Below are positions 32,640-43,839 of a stretch of DNA of 64,000 bases, piece by piece; position 1 is the first letter of the stretch; every line of letters starts with the position of its first letter. Below the pieces are notes generated by a model, which did not search any database, was not told where the DNA came from, and was given only the letters and a program-made list of their open reading frames with translations. Both the position numbers and the translations under genes were made by a program. Source of the stretch: Oegoconia quadripuncta (Eukaryota; Arthropoda; Insecta; Lepidoptera; Autostichidae); contig OX438747.1 in the NCBI GenBank assembly GCA_949316235.1, forward strand, positions 29,826,618-29,890,617, written 5' to 3'.

Positions 32640-33165
32640 ACCGTCTCAGCCGCCAAGTAGTATCGTTGATCGTATTATTCTGATTGGTAGAGATAAGATA
32701 GCCATAGTCAATTAAAAATACGCAATTTTTGTGGCGTAACTTCTTAGTAATAGTAATTAGTAGTAGTAATCTTAAAGTTACTGATTTTTTCTAGAAGGAT
32801 AGAGTATCCATCAGTAATCAATATTTTTTTTATGATTGTCTGGATTCGCTGTTGACCATAATCCCACCTGATGGAAAGTGACGATGTGGTCGAAGATGAA
32901 GCACGCGATCCCAGTAAATGCCTATTCACTCTGCTCTTGAAGATCCCAAGGTTGTAAGATTCAGGAAAGACTGACTCAAATAACGTTTTCTAACAATTCT
33001 GTAGCTTGCTTTACGTATAGTATAGGTATTTAGTTATAAAACCTACAATATCAAATTAAAGTTAACACTGTGAACATCATTGCGTTGTAGAAAATGCTTG
33101 GATCCCCTAAAACAATTTTCTAAAAAAAATATCAATAGCTACTTTATATTTTCTAAAAATAGTTT
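32640..33165. other. Intron 17, degraded repeats
   Basis: 32640-32705 is an old SINE A scrap (gccgccaagtagtatcg; agataagatagcca). The remainder is AT-rich without clear signal. Confidence 0.4.
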
Positions 33166-33169
33166 ATTG

Positions 33170-33375
33170 AGTCGTGATATTTCCCCTCGGTGAAACCAAC
33201 GGTTGCGGGTTCGAATCCCGCGAGGGGTAAATGTTTGTGTGATGAATACGAACATTTATTCCCGAGTCTTGGATGTTTATATAAATATTTATGTATGTTT
33301 ATCCGTTATCTAGTATCCATAGCACAAGCTTTGCTTAGTTTGGGACTAGATGATTAGTGTAAATGTCCGTAATAT
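33170..33375 (+). mobile_element. SINE B-prime, near full length
   Basis: Head (aaccaacggttgcgggttcg), body (ttattcccgagtcttggatg; agcacaagctttgcttag) and A-tail at 33376-33391. Confidence 0.75.
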
Positions 33376-33473
33376 AAAAAAAAAAAAAAAATTTATTTGG
33401 TACTTGTTAGAGAACTCCAGACTGTGTCACGCTATTACTTCTGTCAGAATTTTCTGCTCTCTATTTCCAGCAG

Positions 33474-33571
33474 GCAAAAAGCAGAAGATGAATGGAGCTC
33501 AAGCGGCTAAAGCCCAACAGATGGCGGAGCAGCTGGGAGAGCTGACCACCTTGCTCAACACTGCCGCTAAG
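33474..33571 (+). CDS. FAM193: FAM193-like exon 18, NAGNAG acceptor
   Basis: The acceptor is a tandem ttccagcag, so the exon can begin at 33471 or 33474. Both are in frame and differ by one Ala. The donor is gtactg; two bases in, phase 0 out. It encodes about 33 residues, G-K-K-Q-K-M-N-G-A-Q-A-A-K-A-Q-Q and a leucine-rich helix E-Q-L-G-E-L-T-T-L-L-N. Confidence 0.82.
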
Positions 33572-33599
33572 GTACTGACTATATACTTGTACGTTTAAT

Positions 33600-34840
33600 T
33601 TAATCTGGATTTTTAAGCCGGTTTAGTGATAGCTAAACTTACGTCATCCGTCACCGGACTGCCCAAGGAAGGAAGGTAATGTTATTCAGGTGTGTGCATA
33701 TAGATTTCTATGTCACCTTTTTTTTTTATCCACAACGAGTTAGCACCTCTGTAGCCTAAACACCCGTCCTTTTTCATCAAGGGTTAAAAAGTAGGTTTTC
33801 TAAACCTTAAGTAATTTATTAAAAATATAGAAAACTCGCTGCATATGATATAATCTAAATAAATAAAAAATATATATATAAGACAATGTCTCCACATAGC
33901 ATCTATCATAGCTTTAAGGGACAATGCCTCTTTACAGCAGCTACATTACTCTAAATTATTTTATAATCCTTTTATTTGTATCGTGATATTAGTTAACAAT
34001 TAATGTACTTTCGCCTTTACATTCAATTAGGTATACCTTTAAAATTAATTTATGGTATTATATTGTAATGGACACGTCTAAGTGCGCTGAAGATGCCTAT
34101 GGAAAAAATAATTGAGTAAGAGTAAAAAAGAAAATAATCGAATGCGACAAAGATAGCGGATGACGACCATAGACATATATTACTGCGTATGGATCGGGTG
34201 GTCGTTGAAAGAATTAAAATGGCACCACTTCATTGGTGTTAAAACGGGAATTTGGAACCAATTGGAACTCAGTCACACGACGACTTCGTTCGCGAACTGT
34301 CGTATCAATCGCTGATTTATGTTGTAAAAAAAATGCATCACTTAACAGAAAAGTGACCAAAAAACATATGAGTTTCTAACTATAACAAACATAATGTATT
34401 ACTCGTAAAACTCATATATTTAAATCAATGTTGTAATTTTTCTGATCGTTTTTTAACTTCTACATTTAATTGAATAAATAACATTTATTTACAAAATAAG
34501 ATGCAAATATATTTCAGAAACTATGTCAATAAAAACCTATAGCTAATGTGTTTAAAAAACCAAAAAACCCGACCGCATATTTTGTATTTCGCCGACGCCA
34601 TGATGGATTTTCACCATAACATGTATCCTATGACACTCCAGGGATCAAGACGAATCTAACGACGCCATGCACTTCGAAATCGGTCAAGCCGTTTAGGTTA
34701 CAAGAGGTAAACATATAAATCTACTTACATACACTCGAAAAACATTACCCTCCTTCCTTGGGCAGTCGGGTAAAAACCTAAAACCTAAATGAAATACTGA
34801 TTATATTATTATAAATATTCATAAATAATACATTACAGGA
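33600..34840. other. Intron 18, mostly unassigned
   Basis: 33655-33690 and 34740-34770 carry matching inverted ends (cggactgcccaaggaaggagg-like). The part at 34560-34640 (cgacgccatgatggattt) recurs at 60365-60430. No exon candidate was found. Confidence 0.4.
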
Positions 34841-34845
34841 AGGGT

Positions 34846-35345
34846 CCCGAGTAGGCTGGCGGCATTGCCTCGTTGAATAGCAAGGCTCACCCTTTGCGCT
34901 AAATAGAGACTAGCTTTGGTCGTGCGAGGCTTCGGCCAAACGCTCCGATAATTGACGGAAGAGGCTATAAGCGCCTGGTACCCACGGGACCCTTTTTTTT
35001 TCGCGGGGAAATGCTTTACGCCTACCGCTCGCTTTGGGGACGGCGGGACGGTTATGTGGGACTCCTCTCCCTGTCGGGAGGGATACCCACTAAAACCCCG
35101 CAGCGACCTTCGTCGGCAGTAGGGAGGACATGGAAACAGGCCCCCCCCCCCCCCTCCCCCCTCACAAGGGGAGGCCTATTCCCGGAGGGGCGCTGTGGGG
35201 GGTCATCCTCTCCCGGGCCGCGTCCGACGACTACAACGCCACGGGACCCTTGGGTCTATACCTGCAAAATGTTCCACTTAGGCAGACATACTTGCGTCTT
35301 TTGAGGTTCTCCGCTGATACGGCTGCGGAACAGACTACATGTGAT
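34846..35345. repeat. GC-rich unassigned repeat
   Basis: 34846-34960 resembles 44225-44330 (gaggcggcattg../ggctggcggcattg..cgttgaatagc). 34990-35345 includes a C-run at 35142-35154 and partly matches 640-735. Frames are open by base composition only. Confidence 0.45.
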
Positions 35346-35469
35346 GTCCCTGCAAGATGAGACTAATTAAAATAGATAATTACTATTAATATTGATGACA
35401 ATTTTATTTAGAAAAAATTGGGAAATACACAATGTAAATACAAGATATAAAAATAAACATGCTGTCCAT

Positions 35470-35885
35470 AGCAGTCGCTTACACAAAGTCACTAAGTCAT
35501 TCAAGTGACAATGTATACGCTTTTATAATAAGGTTCGGGTAGACATTCAAAATTTGCTTTTGAATACATTTAAAACAACGATTAAACGGAAACTATGTGC
35601 CAAAGGCTATTATAACATTTCTGACTATCTGGATGATAAGAATGCGTGGACATGAACCGCTCAGCAATATCCAGTATATTTCATTCTTATTTTTCTTTGT
35701 CGAATCATAAATTTAACAATTATTTCAAATTGTATTTGTATTGACTTATTTAAAAAAAGCAACCCCAGAGTTTCTTGCTCGTTCTTCTCTAGGGAGGTTG
35801 CCTAGTGAATAAGCGATAACTGTTGTCATGACGATTTCAAATGTAATTGTTGTAACTTACGAAATAAAACATTTTTGATTTCATT
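35470..35885 (+). mobile_element. LINE C-terminal tail and 3' UTR
   Basis: Reads K-S-F-K-L-Q-C-I-R-F-Y-N-K-V, then K-L-C-A-K-G-Y-Y-N-I-S-D-Y, and ends tttttgatttcat. Same family as 22072-22555; it stops about 75 bases before exon 19. Confidence 0.75.
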
Positions 35886-35958
35886 GAATAGTAAGAGACT
35901 ACATTTCAATGCTATAAGTCATCATTAAAATTCTTACCCTAGCCGATAACATTTGCAG

Positions 35959-36069
35959 GAGGTACACGACTCTGAGAGACTGGTGACGGAATGCACGCGG
36001 AGGCTTCAACAGTGCGAAAGGGATCTCTGTGACGCTCGAGCCATGCAGGACAAGCCGGAGCGAACCGCG
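35959..36069 (+). CDS. FAM193: FAM193-like exon 19
   Basis: The acceptor is acatttgcag and the donor gtgagc; phase 0 to 0. It encodes 37 residues of coiled-coil type (E-R-L-V-T-E-C-T-R-R-L-Q-Q-C-E-R-D-L), continuing the helical region of exons 17-18. Confidence 0.85.
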
Positions 36070-36230
36070 GTGAGCGACGTCAGCTTACACCATAGATATA
36101 TAGTACCTATGGGTTTCTTACGCTGCTATTTTTCCCACAAATGATTTCCCTTTCCGTAGCTCGGATATACGACAGATAAATATATACCGGATGAGTTTTT
36201 TTACCATAAGGAAAAAATAGATCCTCTTCC

Positions 36231-36570
36231 TCCGCCTCCGTGGCTTAATGTAAACAACGTTGGGTAAACCCAATGTAAACGATTAGGAGGTCGCGGGTTC
36301 AATCCCCAATATGTACCCCACATATTGGTGGTAGGACATTTTAAAATGTCTGCCTGGCTAGCTACCACCATCTTATCTGATTCTGCCGCCAAGCAGCAAT
36401 GTTAATAGCATTGTTGTGTTCCGGTTGTCAGAGATAAGATAGCCAGTCCCCCAGATGTGTTGGGGTTTCCGGGTCAGTACGCTTTCCACCTTCGACCTCA
36501 TCTTCACTTAACATCAGGTGTGATTGAGGTCAAGTACCAAACTTGTGGTGCTGCTGTGCATAAAAAAAAA
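36231..36570 (+). mobile_element. SINE A, full length
   Basis: tRNA-like head (ctccgtggcttaatgtaaac; ggtcgcgggttcaatcccc) with a small internal duplication of the aacccaatgtaaac part, full body, A-tail at about 36562. Confidence 0.85.
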
Positions 36571-36846
36571 CGATTTGGTTAGAAAACATTTTTATTCTAT
36601 CACTCTATCCATGTGCAAAAAATCACGGTCTTTAAAATTATAGGAAGTAAAAATATAGAAGAAAACTGTATCCTTGCTAGACTATAAAACTAATTCCACG
36701 AGTGGTCACCATCCACAGACGTTTGCTTAACTTCGATATCGTCATCCGTACCCATGGGTTTTAAACGGTATTCATACTTCTACCTCAATAAATTTAAAAG
36801 GTTTGCCCTCACAGGCGCAGCACGCGGCGCTGATATATACGTGCAG

Positions 36847-36952
36847 CAGCAAATGGAGCAGCAGGAGCTGCACCATCAGCACCGGCTACAGTACGAGCTG
36901 CTGGAAATAGAGAAGCAGAAATATGAAAGGCAGAAGCAGGCCGCTCTATTCA
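36847..36952 (+). CDS. FAM193: FAM193-like exon 20, Gln/Glu-rich helix
   Basis: It encodes Q-Q-M-E-Q-Q-E-L-H-H-Q-H-R-L-Q-Y-E-L-L, then E-K-Q-K-Y-E-R-Q-K-Q-A-A. The donor is gtgagt with one base out, matching exon 21. The acceptor is uncertain. The AG at 36846 (tandem cagcag) is in frame from exon 19. The pyrimidine-rich acceptor at 36814 (ttgccctcacag) looks stronger but is one base out of frame unless a small upstream exon has been missed. Confidence 0.7.
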
Positions 36953-37189
36953 GTGAGTTACATTCGGTTACTTGTCCTCTTAAGTCTTAATCTTAAATCT
37001 TAACTCAAAGGCCTCCTATACAAATTAGTTTATGAATAACAATAAAGTACAAGATTCATATATTTAGAATTTGGGTTAGTAGTTTATTTATGATTACGGT
37101 TTCAATAAATAAATAAAAATATAATTTTCAAACTAAATTTGAACTAGGACAAAGTATAGACATAGATTTATTTGATGCCACACTATATC

Positions 37190-37422
37190 AAAAACAATAT
37201 TAATAATTCGCATTATTCGTTGCGCTGAGTCGCTAGCGGTGTTTAAACGGCGTTTAAGAGAGCATTACTTATCGCTTTGATGTTAAAACATTATAATGGT
37301 ATTTATTTTGTTTATGTAAGTATATATTTATATATTTTGTAGTATTTTATGTAGTTATGCCCATTAGTCTGTATTTATAATTATGATTATATATTACTAT
37401 TGTTTGAATGTTAGGTATATTT

Positions 37423-37465
<43 letters not shown>

Positions 37466-37680
37466 ATAAGGATTTAGACCTATTTTACTTTTGTAAGTTT
37501 GCTTTACGCTACGCAGCAGTAGCGTATTGTACCAAGTTCCTTTGCCATGGTTGTCTGGAAGAGATCGCTATAAGCGATAAGACCGCCTTTGTACACCTGT
37601 TAAAATAATGTCACTGTGTATATTTTTAAGCTGTGTACAATAAAGAATTTTTTCTTTCTTTCTTTCTTTCTTAATAAAAA
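37190..37680 (+). mobile_element. LINE 3' end and microsatellites
   Basis: The 3' signature ctggaagagatcgctataag, then tgtacaataaagaattttt, is shared with 43205-43330 and 53803-53910. (AT)n lies at 37424-37460 and (CTTT)n at 37655-37673. Confidence 0.6.
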
Positions 37681-37729
37681 CAAGAAAATTACCACAATAT
37701 ACAGAAACAGATTTTGAAATGCGGTGAGT

Positions 37730-38140
37730 GCAGTATGTTTGTATGTTTTGCCCTTTATAGACTAATGAAAACTGCTTCTACAAGAAACAGCTATTGTAGC
37801 TTATCTATCATGCATATGTAGAATCTGTACTGAAGTATGGACTGATCATCTGGGGCAACAGCACAGATGTGAATAGAACATTTGTCTCACAAAAAAAAGG
37901 TGTATACGAGCTATGTGTGGTGTAGCTCCCTTTGACTCATGTAGACCACTCTTTCGAAGTTTGAAAATACTGCCTCTTGCATGTCTTCATGTGCTTGAAG
38001 TAGCAAAATTTGTAACACGTCATCCCGAGCTCATCAAAGCAGCTAGAGAAGTATTGCAAGGAATCCATACAGACTGGCTCATGATATCATCCCAGAAACT
38101 AAGCGTTATCAAAATTAACAATACTAACCTAGTATAATAA
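37730..38140 (+). mobile_element. LINE reverse-transcriptase C-terminal fragment
   Basis: Frames read Y-V-E-S-V-L-K-Y-G-L-I-I-W-G-N-S-T, a frameshift, then S-C-R-P-L-F-R-S-L-K-I-L-P-L, the end of Jockey-type RTs. It lies 155 bases before exon 21. Confidence 0.75.
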
Positions 38141-38294
38141 GTACAAATTGTTACTAACTCACTAATAAATTATGGATTGTATGATCTGAAATATTTTTTT
38201 TTTTTTATTTAATATGGGATACTCCTAATATAAATACTTTCATCTGTACATACCATATCTAGTGCAAATTTTAAAATGAATTGTTTATTTGTAG

Positions 38295-38420
38295 ACGTGG
38301 CCCAAACCGGAGGCATGGTGCGCGTGCGCCGAATGCCGGGTGACGGCGCGGTCTGTATGACGATGCCGGCCCGGGACACCCAGCTGGCTCAGATGCGGCA
38401 ACCCACCAACCATCCTACTG
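38295..38420 (+). CDS. FAM193: FAM193-like exon 21
   Basis: The acceptor is tgtttatttgtag and the donor gtaacg; two bases in, one out. It encodes about 42 residues with G-G-M-V-R-V-R-R-M-P-G-D-G-A-V-C-M-T, a compact beta-like segment that looks conserved rather than low-complexity. A DNA transposon begins 75 bases after the donor. Confidence 0.87.
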
Positions 38421-38494
38421 GTAACGCTATAATAATTATAAATCATTTATTTTCAGGCAACATAAGACCCGTAGATACATACCTTCCTGACATA

Positions 38495-40685
38495 TACAGG
38501 GTAAGTCGGAAAGGGGGTACTAAGCCGAAAGGCTGTAAAAGTACCCGTTATAACGAACAACCTTTGTTCTACAACTTTCCTCAAAACTCAATACATTTCG
38601 AGAAAATGCCCTTTAAACATGTCATAACAAAATACTACCAAGTAGCCCTAATCAGCTGTGTTTCATTCATAAAAATGGTTAACATAGAGTGTGAAACTTT
38701 TCACTATTACGATATTTTGCCTACAGCCTACACCCTCCGTGAGGCTTGGTAAGCTGGTAACCAAAAAAAAACTTATTCCTTCAGTAATGCTTTTAGGATT
38801 TCATAATTTATGCTGGCCCTAAATTAAGATTCCATAAGTAGGTTTGAACGCAAAAGTAAGAAAAAAAATTGACAATACATTCGATTTCAGAAAGGTTCCA
38901 TCTTCTACTCTGGAGTGGATCATTGGCGATTTACCCTTCTCAACCAAGAAATATTTTTTTAATCGGGTAAAAATTTACGAAGATATCGCGTCACAAACGG
39001 TCGAATTTAAAACCTTCTTTTTGGAAATCGGTTAATAAATCATACTTTGGAACTTCCACATACCACTAAGCAGCTGGAAATCCATGTAAAATGTCCACGT
39101 CAATGAAATGCTACTAAAACTAATTGGTAATTAATGTCATTCTGAATTTAAAAAAATCGAAACATGTTTACGTATTGCTACCTACTAACCCCTCTGCGTT
39201 TGCGCACATTACACAGTCTTGACTTGACACACACACACATGCATGCGCAAGCCACGCCCTGCCTATCGGCAAGTGCATTCGAATCCGAATTCGCCGAAAT
39301 CCCTATAAAATACGAAGAAATAAAAATACCTAAATTAAAGCCAGTCGCTTCTACCACTTCCGTGCAAGCAGTCGATTATTTTTGCGAGTCGTCCTAGTTC
39401 GTCGTTATTTGTTATTTTATTATCGTTAGAGATTTTCTTTGTTATTAGTTGTTGTCGCTATTAATTGTATTTGTTTGGTAGGTATTAGTTGTTATTGTTA
39501 ATAATTCACGATATGCCGGTGGAGTACACCAATCAAAAATACTACGATATGAATTGTGTAGGAAGACGTGATCACGTAGGTACTTACGGAAGCTCGAGAA
39601 GCTTGATTACAAAGAGTGCCTTCAACTTGTGGTTAATGTAATACGCCTATTGTGTAGTTATGTGGACACAAAGGCCGCGCGTGTTTGTGTTACGTACGGA
39701 ATAACAACGTCATCATCAGAAAAGGTTAGTTGTTTCATTAAAAATTAAACCATCATTCTTGTTAACAACCTAGGTTAGGTACCTAGGTACAGTAAGGTTC
39801 GAAAACGCGTATTTTTTTTTATGCACAACGGGTTTGTACTTGCCCTTAATCACACCTGATGTTAAGTGAAAATGAGGTCGAAGGTGGAAACGTACTGACC
39901 CGGAAACCTCAACACATTTGGGGGACTGGCTATCTTATCTCTGACAACCGGAACACAACAATGCTATTAACATTGCTGCGTGGAGGCAGTTTTAGATAAG
40001 ATGGTGGTAGAAAATGCGTATCCAGTAACAGCTCAAACGATTAAAATCTTTAGATAGGTAAACTTTGATTTCAAACTAAAAGTAGTTTTTAAGCCCCGTT
40101 ACATAAAAAATATGTAATAACCTTGAAGCCTATGTCTGTCTGTGTCTTTGTTGGGCCGACGTGTTTGAAATCATTTAACACAGTTGCTTTGTTTACCTGG
40201 ATGATTCAGTGGGGATTTCTGGAATAATTATTTGCCGTCAATACAAAATTTCAATAGTTTGAGGTGGAACTGGTTATGCACTTATGAACTTCATGAAAAT
40301 TTGATGGAATGTATGGGGCTCTGGTCACCCATAATCCCGCCATACACGTAATCCACATTTCGGTAACTTCCGACGGCACACGCTATGTCGGTGCCCGACA
40401 AAGGGCGGGCGGCCCGTGTCACCAGACGGCGGCGCGTTTGATGGACCCGACGCACACGCAGGGCAAAATGGGCGGGGTCCGCGTCATTTTGGGCGTCGAT
40501 TATTTTGTCTCTTTTCATTCATGAATTATAGGGTTGTCCAAATTTTCTTAAATTAAATAATTTAATAACTTTGTATGGAAACAAAAATATGCGTTTTCCC
40601 CATTTATCTAATTGGCAATAAAACACTTATCGATGACACTATAACCAACTTTCGGCTTAGTACCCCCTTTCCGACTTACCCTGTA
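38495..40685. mobile_element. 2.2-kb DNA transposon, TACAGGGTAAGTCGG ends
   Basis: The terminal ~37 bp are perfect inverted repeats (tacagggtaagtcggaaagg.. and ..cctttccgacttaccctgta) flanked by TA. The interior has a SINE A (39811-40015) and weak open frames (38844-39035; 39164-39397) that I cannot place in a transposase family. Confidence 0.8.
39811..40015 (-). mobile_element. SINE A nested in the 2.2-kb transposon
   Basis: Minus-strand copy with T-run at 39811 and body to gatggtggtag at 40012; the head is absent. Confidence 0.8.
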
Positions 40686-40692
40686 TAATAAT

Positions 40693-40948
40693 ACTAGCTT
40701 AGCGCCCGCGGCTTCGCCTAAAAAGTATCCTATGTCTTATTATCATCTAATTTAAGAGCCATGCTCTTGTCGGTGGAGATTTTTCCATATCTCTCTGCTC
40801 TCCGCCTTCCTCTTGACCTCCTCCGATGTCTTAATCCAGGGTACCAAATTCGTTCAGCCGTTTTGCCCTGGCTGAGCAACAAACAAACAAGCAAATTAAC
40901 AAACAAACTAACACCCAATCTTTCGCATTTATAATATTAGTTAGATAA
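40693..40948 (+). mobile_element. RTE-like 3' repeat
   Basis: Starts actagcttagcgcccgcggc and ends tttcgcatttataatattag, right after the transposon end. Confidence 0.65.
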
Positions 40949-40954
40949 TTTTTG

Positions 40955-41127
40955 CATTCTGAGTTTTGAAGCTTAATAATGGCAGAATATTGTGCAGCAA
41001 TAGTCAGTGATGGTGTGGAAGGGAAGGGAAGTGTAAATTAACGTTCGGGTTCCTTCAAGAAGCCGCCAAATCTTTCGTAAAGCATTCTGCCACTTTACTG
41101 AAGAATGACTTGACCGTGACTAGATTT
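40955..41127 (-). repeat. Partial inverted copy of the 10.8/11.3-kb repeat
   Basis: Minus strand; matches aaagtggcagaatgcttta and gcacaatattctgccat in inverted order. Confidence 0.75.
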
Positions 41128-41483
41128 TAGAGGAGTGAATTAAAACGAAATTTCTATGGCCATCACCGCCATCTATTGCATTTATGTGACACTACATCCT
41201 CGCGAGCTGGTTACCTTTTAAGGAGCCATAAGGTGTCCAAAAAACCTCGTCCGGCTGTCGAAGGGTACTGGTGCCAACACAATGCTGATTTTGGCAGAAG
41301 ACGAATGAAAGTAGAATTAATGCAGTGGAAAGGAGATCATTGAGAAGTATGAATGGGGCGGGGCGACTTTGAAACAATTAAGGAGTTATGCAGTGTGAAA
41401 GAAGACGTATAAGTATGCATTATATTTATGTATGTATCTAATTATGTAAGTAAGTATACATATCTATTATAGTATAGTAGGTA

Positions 41484-43131
41484 TACAATGTGTCCCGGAG
41501 AGAAGTGACCAGCGGGCGTAGTTTGAAAATTTATACAAAATTATCGATAAATCATTTAAATTTAGAGACCTAACTGCTTTTGTTTTTTAAAAATTGTTAA
41601 TCCTTTTTTTTTAATAGACATGTCTGACCTTCTGCACTATTTTAGTCATAATTTCTTTGTTTTTACGTCTTTCCCAATTCTTTTTTTTTTAATTCAGTGC
41701 TGTTATTATTATTCATCAAATTAAGTTATGAAAATTATCCCAAAACAAATAAATAATTTATTAAAAAAGAAATAAACTTAAAATTCGACCAACAAAACTG
41801 TATTTCTTTAAGTTTAAAAATAAAAAAAACGAAAAATGTCCCTATAACATCATGTTTTTTTTTAATTATTATGATACTACATGATATTCTCTAAAATATC
41901 CTCGAACAATGTTTTTAGTTATTTCAAATAAATGTGAACGTACGAGACATTGAAATTGACCTTTTATGCTCCAGTAACTAGATAGAGATAAGTTTAAAAA
42001 AATGAAAGTAATGTTTTAAGCAGTTTATTTGCACATTTAAGTGTTTTGTTATTACAATGAATCATTTTGATTTTAACATGATAGTTTAATAATAAATAAA
42101 AGATACTTAATTTGTTAAAATGGTTGTTTATTAAGAAAAATCAGGTAATTAATTAATTATGTTTTCAAAATGACCGCCGTCAGCGGTTATGCAGGCCAGG
42201 GCCCTAAATGACATCCTTAGTGTAGTTCGCCTTATTTCTGCATGATTCTGCGCTATTTCTGCGGCAGCAGCATCGATTCTCTGTTTCAGCTGGTCTCTTG
42301 AAATTATTGGCACAGCATAAACTTTTTGCTTCATGTAGCCCCAGAAATAATAATCAAGAGGCGTCAAGTCTGGTGACCTCGGGGGCCATGCTATTGGACC
42401 GCCTCTGCCAATCCATCTTGGATAATTTTCATTGATGAATTCACGTAACGAAACATAATTAATTAATTACCTGATTTTTCTTAATAAACAACCATTTTAA
42501 CAAATTAAGTATCTTTTATTTATTATTAAACTATCATGTTAAAATCAAAATGATTCATTGTAATAACAAAACACTTAAATGTGCAAATAAACTGCTTAAA
42601 ACATTACTTTCATTTTTTTAAACTTATCTCTATCTAGTTACTGGAGCATAAAAGGTCAATTTCAATGTCTCGTACGTTCACATTTATTTGAAATAACTAA
42701 AAACATTGTTCGAGGATATTTTAGAGAATATCATGTAGTATCATAATAATTAAAAAAAAAACATGATGTTATAGGGACATTTTTCGTTTTTTTATTTTTA
42801 AACTTAAAGAAATACAGTTTTGTTGGTCGAATTTTAAGTTTATTTCTTTTTTAATAAATTATTTATTTGTTTTGGGATAATGTTCATAACTTAATTTGAT
42901 GAATAATAATAACAGCACTGAATTAAAAAAAAAAGAATTGGGAAAGACGTAAAAACAAAGAAATTATGACTAAAATAGTGCAGAAGGTCAGACATGTCTA
43001 TTAAAAAAAAAGGATTAACAATTTTTAAAAAACAAAAGCAGTTAGGTCTCTAAATTTAAATGATTTATCGATAATTTTGTATAAATTTTCAAACTACGCC
43101 CGCTGGTCACTTCTCTCCGGGACACATTGTA
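41484..43131. mobile_element. 1.65-kb foldback keeping a transposase C-terminus
   Basis: Arms of about 680 bp (41484-42165 and 42450-43131) are near-perfect inverted copies starting tacaatgtgtcccggagaga, TA outside. The ~285-bp centre and its edge code, on the minus strand, for the end of a Tc1/mariner-type transposase (see next entry). It is a deletion derivative, not an autonomous element. Confidence 0.88.
42149..42462 (-). pseudogene. Tc1/mariner-type transposase C-terminal remnant
   Basis: The minus-strand frame reads F-I-N-E-N-Y-P-R-W-I-G-R-G-G-P, then W-P-P-R-S-P-D-L-T-P-L-D-Y-Y-F-W-G-Y, then A-E-I-A-Q-N-H, stopping at about 42149. S-P-D-L-T-P-L-D is the usual context of the third catalytic acidic residue. 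The N-terminal DNA-binding part and the first two catalytic Asp residues are absent. Confidence 0.85.
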
Positions 43132-43204
43132 TAATATGTAGATTTATAGTTTTAATGAAAATGTTTAGCTTTTTTTACGCCCAGTCAATGTGTTCTTTTA
43201 TATT

Positions 43205-43630
43205 TACCAACGTTGACTGGAAGAGATCCCTTTGTGGGATAAGTCCGCCTTTGTACTTAATTTTTAAGTTACATTTAATTTATCAATGTATATTTATATT
43301 CATATGAAGTACAATAAAGCGTTTACAAACAAACAAAGGTAGTGACAAAGATTGAAAACGGTATGCTGAGATGGTTTGGACATGTGGAGATGATGAATGA
43401 AAGAGATATACGAAGCGAATGTGGATGGAAGTGTTGGTAGGGGAAGACCATGACGAACGTACCATGATCAAATCAGGGACGTCTTAAAGAAAGGCCAAGT
43501 CAAGAGTACCCTAAGCCGACGAGCATGTATGAGAGTCAAAGCAGCAATAAAGGTGTGGCAGGATTGTAGCAAGTGGAAATCTGTGATCTCTGCCTACACC
43601 TCGGGAAACAGGCGTGAAATGTGAAGAACA
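43205..43630 (+). mobile_element. Two LINE 3' ends in series
   Basis: 43205-43330 is the ctggaagagatccctttgtg..acaataaagcg tail. 43330-43630 is another LINE C-terminus, frames with [13 protein letters not shown], a frameshift, then W-Q-D-C-S-K-W-K-S-V-I-S-A-Y, ending gggaaacaggcgtga. It stops some 75 bases before exon 22. Confidence 0.7.
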
Positions 43631-43702
43631 GCCAATGCGAGTGCGCCCCGAGTGGATGAAATTGGGAGAGAGTTGTCTCATTTAAGTTTTTTTATATTTC
43701 AG

Positions 43703-43815
43703 TAATGAACCATTCTGAAGAGCAGCAGCAAAAGCAGACCGCCGAAAAGAAGCAGACCTGGGAGCAAGCGCTGGCTCATATCAACCAGATTGCCAAAGGC
43801 AGCAACAAGGAGAAG
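43703..43815 (+). CDS. FAM193: FAM193-like exon 22
   Basis: The acceptor is tttatatttcag and the donor gtactc; two bases complete a Val codon, phase 0 out. It encodes 38 residues, M-N-H-S-E-E-Q-Q-Q-K-Q then W-E-Q-A-L-A-H-I-N-Q-I-A-K-G. The intron before it (5.3 kb) is almost wholly transposon sequence. Confidence 0.85.
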
Positions 43816-43839
43816 GTACTCTGTGGACTATAGCCAAGG

